Assembly (NCBI GenBank): GCA_025201765.1
Contig: MU623434.1
Location: forward strand, 85,043 to 149,042
Direction: 5' to 3'
From: Daldinia sp. FL1419
Lineage: Eukaryota > Ascomycota > Sordariomycetes > Xylariales > Hypoxylaceae
DNA length: 64,000 nt
A program made the position numbers and the translations under genes. This document shows, in pieces, positions 59,369 through 64,000 of the stretch; position 1 is the first letter of the stretch; every line of letters starts with the position of its first letter. The notes beneath the pieces were generated by a model that was not told the DNA's origin, searched no databases, and was given only the letters and a program-made list of their open reading frames with translations.

Positions 59369-61863
59369 ATGTCTGAGAAAATTCAACAGCCGCGGGTGTA
59401 AGATTTGCAAATAACTCGCCATCTAACCTAGCATACTCAAGTTATCGTATCTGCTGACATAGCCAATATAGCCGCAAGACTTCCGCATACCGCTACGATA
59501 TCTCTATAGAGAAGGGAGTCCGCACTGATCCGAAGGTCCATGTTGACCTCAACAACAACCCGAATGCCGAGTCTGTGACCTGCTATGATGACTTGGTGGC
59601 TAGCTAGCTAATCTAGTTTACTTCGGGGAGGACAGGATTTCAAACCCCTTAGCTAATATCCCCCGTGAACACATTCTCGATTCAGCCACTCGCTTTTCCG
59701 AATGGAACGACTTGTGCGAGTATGTTCCTCTCATACGCAAGGGGGCTCTTATTGCTAAGAGCCCCGACGGTTTCGAGGACATCTACGGACCGGAGGCACT
59801 CGACGCGGAGGAAATCGAGGCTTTAAGACAGGAGATGACAGATAAATGGAAAGTTCCAAAGCTCCTTTATCTAACGATCATTACTTGTTCCATAGGAGCA
59901 GCCGTGCAAGGGTAGGACCAAGAAGGTAGCAATGGAGCTAACCTGTCGTTTCCTGCGCAATTTGGTATTGGTGGGGATTCGGATAGTGATATGCTCCTCG
60001 TTGGCCTCATCAACTCTGCCCCTTATATCGGGTCCGCACTCGTAGGTTGTTGGCTTTCAGATCCTTTAAACAACCGCTTTGGACGTCGAGGCTCGTTAAC
60101 CCCCTCGCCGAGGAACCTAATTGCAGCCATAATTGACTGACTATAGGAACGATCTTCGCTTCTGCCATCTGTTGTTTAGTAACCCCCCTACTTGGAGCTA
60201 TTACTCAAAACTGGGTGCAGCTCTTGATCTCGAGACTATTACTAGGCGTCGGTATGGGCATCAAAGCTGCGACTGTGCCGATTTATGCTGCCGAGAATAG
60301 CCCTGCATCTATACGCGGTGCACTGGTGACGTCGTGGCAAATGTGGACTGCATTTGGCATCCTCTTGGGATGCTCTGCTAATCTAGCAGTTGGACAAGTA
60401 GGCAAAAAAGCCTGGCGATGTATACATATTATATCATTTCTTGCTACTACTGGCTTTTGCTGATGGATTCATATATAGTTCAGATCGGTTCAGCATCTAT
60501 TCCGGCGGTTCCCCTTGCGCTCCTTATATTATTCTGCCCCGAATCACCAAGATGGTATATCAAGAAGGGTCGGATTCGAGAAGCCATGCAATCACTCTTA
60601 AGACTCCGTAATCACCCTATTCAAGCGGCTCGCGACCTCTACACTATCTATACTCAGATAGAGGTTGAAGCTGAAACCATCAGTGACTCGACTTACCTCG
60701 AGAGGTTCTTCCAACTCTTTACGATCCCTCGAATTAGAAGAGCTACCTTGGCCTCCTTCGTTGTTATAATAAGTCAACAAATGTGTGGTAAGCTAGCTAG
60801 TATAACATATGGGCAGTGAACTCAGGAGTTGATGCGTATTAGGCATTAATCTTATAGCATTTTACTCTTCTACAGTGTTTCGAGAAACAGGAACCTCTGA
60901 TTTCAATGCCCTTCTTGCATCATGGGGATTTGGACTCGTAAACTTTCTCTTCGCGTTGCCAGCCATCTGGACAATCGATACCTTTGGCCGCCGCTCGCTA
61001 CTCCTTTTTACTTTACCCAATATGGCGTGGTCATTACTAGCTGCTGGTTTATGTACGCTTATCCCCAAGACCTCCACCGCTCACGCCGGCTTGGTAGCGT
61101 TATTCGTATACGTGTTCACCATGTTATATTCGCCTGGTGGGGGTCCTGTTCCATACACGTATAGCGCAGAGGTTTTCCCACTTTCACACCGTGAGGTTGG
61201 GATGGCGTGGGCTGTTGCGACTTGTCTTTTCTGGGCTGGCGTACTGTCGATCACGTTCCCTAAAATACTTGCGACTATGGGTGCCTTGGTAAGTTTGATA
61301 TATAATCCTCTTCCGAAATCGCAAATCCAACCGGAGCAAGCATCGACTATAGGGAGATGTCGGCCTAATATGCTAACCACAAACAGGGCACCTTCTGTTT
61401 ATATGCGGGACTCAACATTACGGCTTTCATCATGATTTTCTTATGGATGCCCGAGACAAAGCAACGGACTCTAGAGGAACTTGACTACGTCTTTGCAGTA
61501 CCTACAAACGTGTTTATCAAATATAACTGCATCAAGGTAATCCCATGGTGGTTTAAACGCTACATTTTATGGCAACGCGAGGCCATTCTTGAGCCCCTTT
61601 ATCACTTTGATAAACGTAACGACACCACTTCACCGGATATCGCGGTACATGATGGGTCAGCGACAGACAGCGACACGGGGGCTACTGTTAATACCAGAGA
61701 TTCCATAGCTCAGCATATCCAAAGCAGTGCTATGACCACTGGCGCTGACGCCGTTGATGTAATTTATCAGGCCGAAAGAGACGTAGGCGGTTTCCGGCGG
61801 TTTTCATGGCATGGCCCTGGCGTTCATAGACATCCAGCTCATACTGACCCGTACTTTATGTAA
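59369..61863 (+). pseudogene. Sugar transporter (MFS, SP family), interrupted by a stop codon
   Basis: Twelve-helix sugar/H+ symporter-type protein. Exons downstream are well preserved: IRGALVTSWQMWTAFGILLG, CPESPRWYIKKGRIREA, PAIWTIDTFGRRSLLLF, GGGPVPYTYSAEVFPLSHRE and WMPETKQRTLEELDYVFAV are standard sugar-porter signatures, with clean introns at about 60421-60478, 60790-60842 and 61290-61385. Two defects are visible. First, TAG at 59913-59915 falls after AAVQG, exactly where the family has GWDQ; the TGG-to-TAG change is a G-to-A transition of RIP type. Second, the junction near 60090 needs either a GC donor (GCTCGT) or a GTCGAG donor that removes two residues of the RFGRRG loop. The N-terminal exon (ATG 59369, MSEKIQQPR) is also hard to join in frame. 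Probably a recent pseudogene; readthrough or a sequencing error are the alternatives. Confidence 0.75.
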
Positions 61864-63879
61864 AAGCCTAGACGGCAATTTGTGCGTGGCAATTATAGAT
61901 TGTCTTACACTACTCTACGAGACAAGAACCGAGACAGGTCCGGCCAAAAACTCCGCCTAGCAGAGTTAGGTAACTAGAACAACTTATTACAGATAATGCT
62001 AGATTTGAACTCGAGTATACGAAAGGGTTGATGATGCCGTTTGCATGTAAAAGCCCGTTCGCACGACAGCCTCGCTAACTATACGCGGACAGGCCCCCCA
62101 CGCAGCGAAAGATAACGAGGGATCTCAAGCGAACAGAACGAACAGACCGACAGAATGTTGGTATAGTATGCTGATGTCACACCTAGCCTAGCATTAGTCT
62201 CAGTATAGTCTCGGCGTAGCCTCGACACTAGAAAGACACTTGTAGGGCGGCGTGATGACGATCAGCGAACGTGGCTTGCGGCGGCGCGTTTTGGAATTCC
62301 GGCGTCGCGGCACTTGCGTGTGTATAAGTGGATTATTCTTTATAATGATTTTCAAAGCCGGCGGACCCTTTTATTATTTCGTCAGTGCCTGTTCGCAAAG
62401 AACAGGATGCACGACGCACAAGATTGGAAAGGACAGCTTGATCGTCTTTATGCATCTTATTCAATAGTGGCCCGTTTTGCCCATTGTGCTGTTGATCGAT
62501 CATCCCCATTCGAGGCATGCTTGCGGTTCAGCTTTGGAGGTGCTGGAGAGAAGCTCGGATCTTTAAGATCTGCATTACCGCCGCCATTCTTAGACTATAG
62601 CCTCTCCAACCTCTTTGCGGTCCCCGTCCGTCCGTGCTCCTGACCGTCCTCGTGGCAGCTGAACAAGCGAACTGGGCTTCTTCCAAGGCAACGAGATTTT
62701 CGTGCCAACCCCCTGCTACAAATCATGGTGTATACTATGTAATACAACACTATAATATCTATAACTACATGAGGTTGACAATGAATGCAAGTTTATTCGT
62801 AAGTTTATCAAGAGGTATTGATCGATCACGCGTTGTCCTATCGTGGATTGAGGATCGACGTAGTACCCGAAGGAAGGGAAACTTTTAAAAATTGGGACTC
62901 GATGTCAACCAAGATCTTTGTACAATAATCCTGAACAATTATCAATGGCAGACTCCGTTTGTTGATCCGTCGGGGCACCTCGTGGAGAAACAGTGGCCCC
63001 CCTTTTCCAAGGCAGAATCTCATCCGACTTTTTCGTCATTTCTCATTGACCAAATGAGTGTCTGTGCATTAGAGGTACAAAGACTAGGAGGACCCCTTCT
63101 TGTAATTGACCACTAGTATTTACTAACTCTAACCATCTCATATCCAATTACAGAGGACTGATCCCAATTGGCGTTGATAATTGACAAAGAGATAAAGTAA
63201 GAAAAAGTTTTTTTCCTTCTAAATTTTGCCTCTACTCCTGAAACATGGGACGATGATGAGTGGCTTAAAATAAACGAGAGGGTTACATAGGTACAAAGTA
63301 GCCTATAGAACATTACCTGTTTAGGTTAAATTTGCAAATTTCGTTGACGTAAACGGGATTAGCGACCTGGTTTAATACATAGACTTTATTTTCGGCCAAG
63401 CTTTTCCACGCACCTGCTCGTGCGGTTCGTAGTGCACACGCGCAGATACGCAGCCAAGCAGCTACTACATACATAGTACCTACCTACCTACAAAGCCCAC
63501 AGAGCAAACCCTTGACTCGGGTAGGCTCTGCCGGAGTTAGTATCCTTGCGGCGATTGGCCAACCACAACATCTGCACGCCATTGGCATCCAATTCCGCTG
63601 AAACATCTAGGTTAGATTTATTACCCCTGGATAACGTCAACGGCACGACCCTCCGCCTAGAAACTTATCATTTATCATTTATCTAGAAAGTCTGAGAAAC
63701 TTGTGGATCTCTAACGCGAATACCCGGAAGAGAAGGTGCTTCTTATACCAAATTTTATCTGAATACCTACCTAGGTATTCAAGGGATAAAAACATCTAAA
63801 CAGCCGAGGATTAGTTGAAACATATTAGATATGATATGAAGGAGTGCTTGTTTGCTTCTTATGTGCTTGATGTTTTTTT

Positions 63880-63913
<34 letters not shown>

Positions 63914-63938
63914 AATAAAAAAAATTTTTTTTTTTTAA

Positions 63939-63970
<32 letters not shown>

Positions 63971-64000
63971 GTATTTAAAAATTATTTTTATAAAAATTAA
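61864..64000. other. Right end of window, no supported gene
   Basis: About 2.1 kb without recognisable coding sequence; the open frames (for example 62252-62643) carry no known domain. TAGGTACC motifs recur near 63474-63490 and 63763-63779. From about 63870 the sequence turns into a T run, a run of about 20 G, then A/T-only sequence to the end, either the edge of another AT-rich island or an unreliable contig end. Confidence 0.5.

Noticed and set aside
62252..62643. Overlapping frames near the right end
   Set aside because: No recognised domain, and two overlapping frames of similar length argue for chance.

Overview
The window looks like nuclear DNA of a filamentous ascomycete (Pezizomycotina; Sordariomycetes by general resemblance, not resolved further). 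Coding exons are broken by short introns (about 50-90 bp, GT..AG with CTAAC-like branch sites). The eleven conserved genes are typical fungal housekeeping genes. A 16.4-kb block has the AT-rich, transition-only decay expected of repeat-induced point mutation (RIP).

Left arm (1-22.7 kb): an F-box protein (+), a GEN1/Yen1-type Holliday-junction resolvase (-), the dynactin actin-related protein Arp10 (+), a mitochondrial seryl-tRNA synthetase (+) with a transposon-derived MITE directly upstream, and a 2005-residue coiled-coil protein (-). A gene-poor stretch follows with a second copy of the MITE, an unrelated 432-bp inverted-repeat element, a perfect 16-bp hairpin and an intron-containing tRNA-Arg(ACG).

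Central island (22689-39045): one Ty1/copia-type LTR retrotransposon on the minus strand, bounded exactly by two 144-bp LTRs and a 5-bp target duplication (AACCA). Integrase, reverse transcriptase and RNase H remnants can still be read. It appears to carry a nested LINE-type element (+) and a roughly 3-kb array of tandem repeats nearly free of C on the + strand. All of it is heavily mutated, and no functional gene remains inside.

Right arm (39-64 kb): a six-exon small secreted protein gene next to the island, the mitochondrial carrier Yhm2, RNA polymerase III subunit Rpc82, complex III core protein 2 (Qcr2), ATP synthase epsilon subunit (Atp15), the NatC subunit Mak10/Naa35, a PMP47/Ant1-type peroxisomal adenine nucleotide carrier, an Abp2-like ARS-binding protein, and a sugar-transporter (MFS) gene with an in-frame stop in a conserved motif. 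The last 2.1 kb has no convincing gene and ends in a poly-G run and AT-only sequence.

These genes are not a pathway cluster. Several serve mitochondria (SerRS, Yhm2, Qcr2, Atp15), but their order looks like ordinary mixed fungal gene order. The coherent story in the window is the transposon history: two MITE copies with 9-bp target duplications, a second TIR element, and a nested retrotransposon island whose LTR pair records where RIP stopped. All exon coordinates were worked out by eye from splice signals and frame continuity; no alignment or expression data were available.
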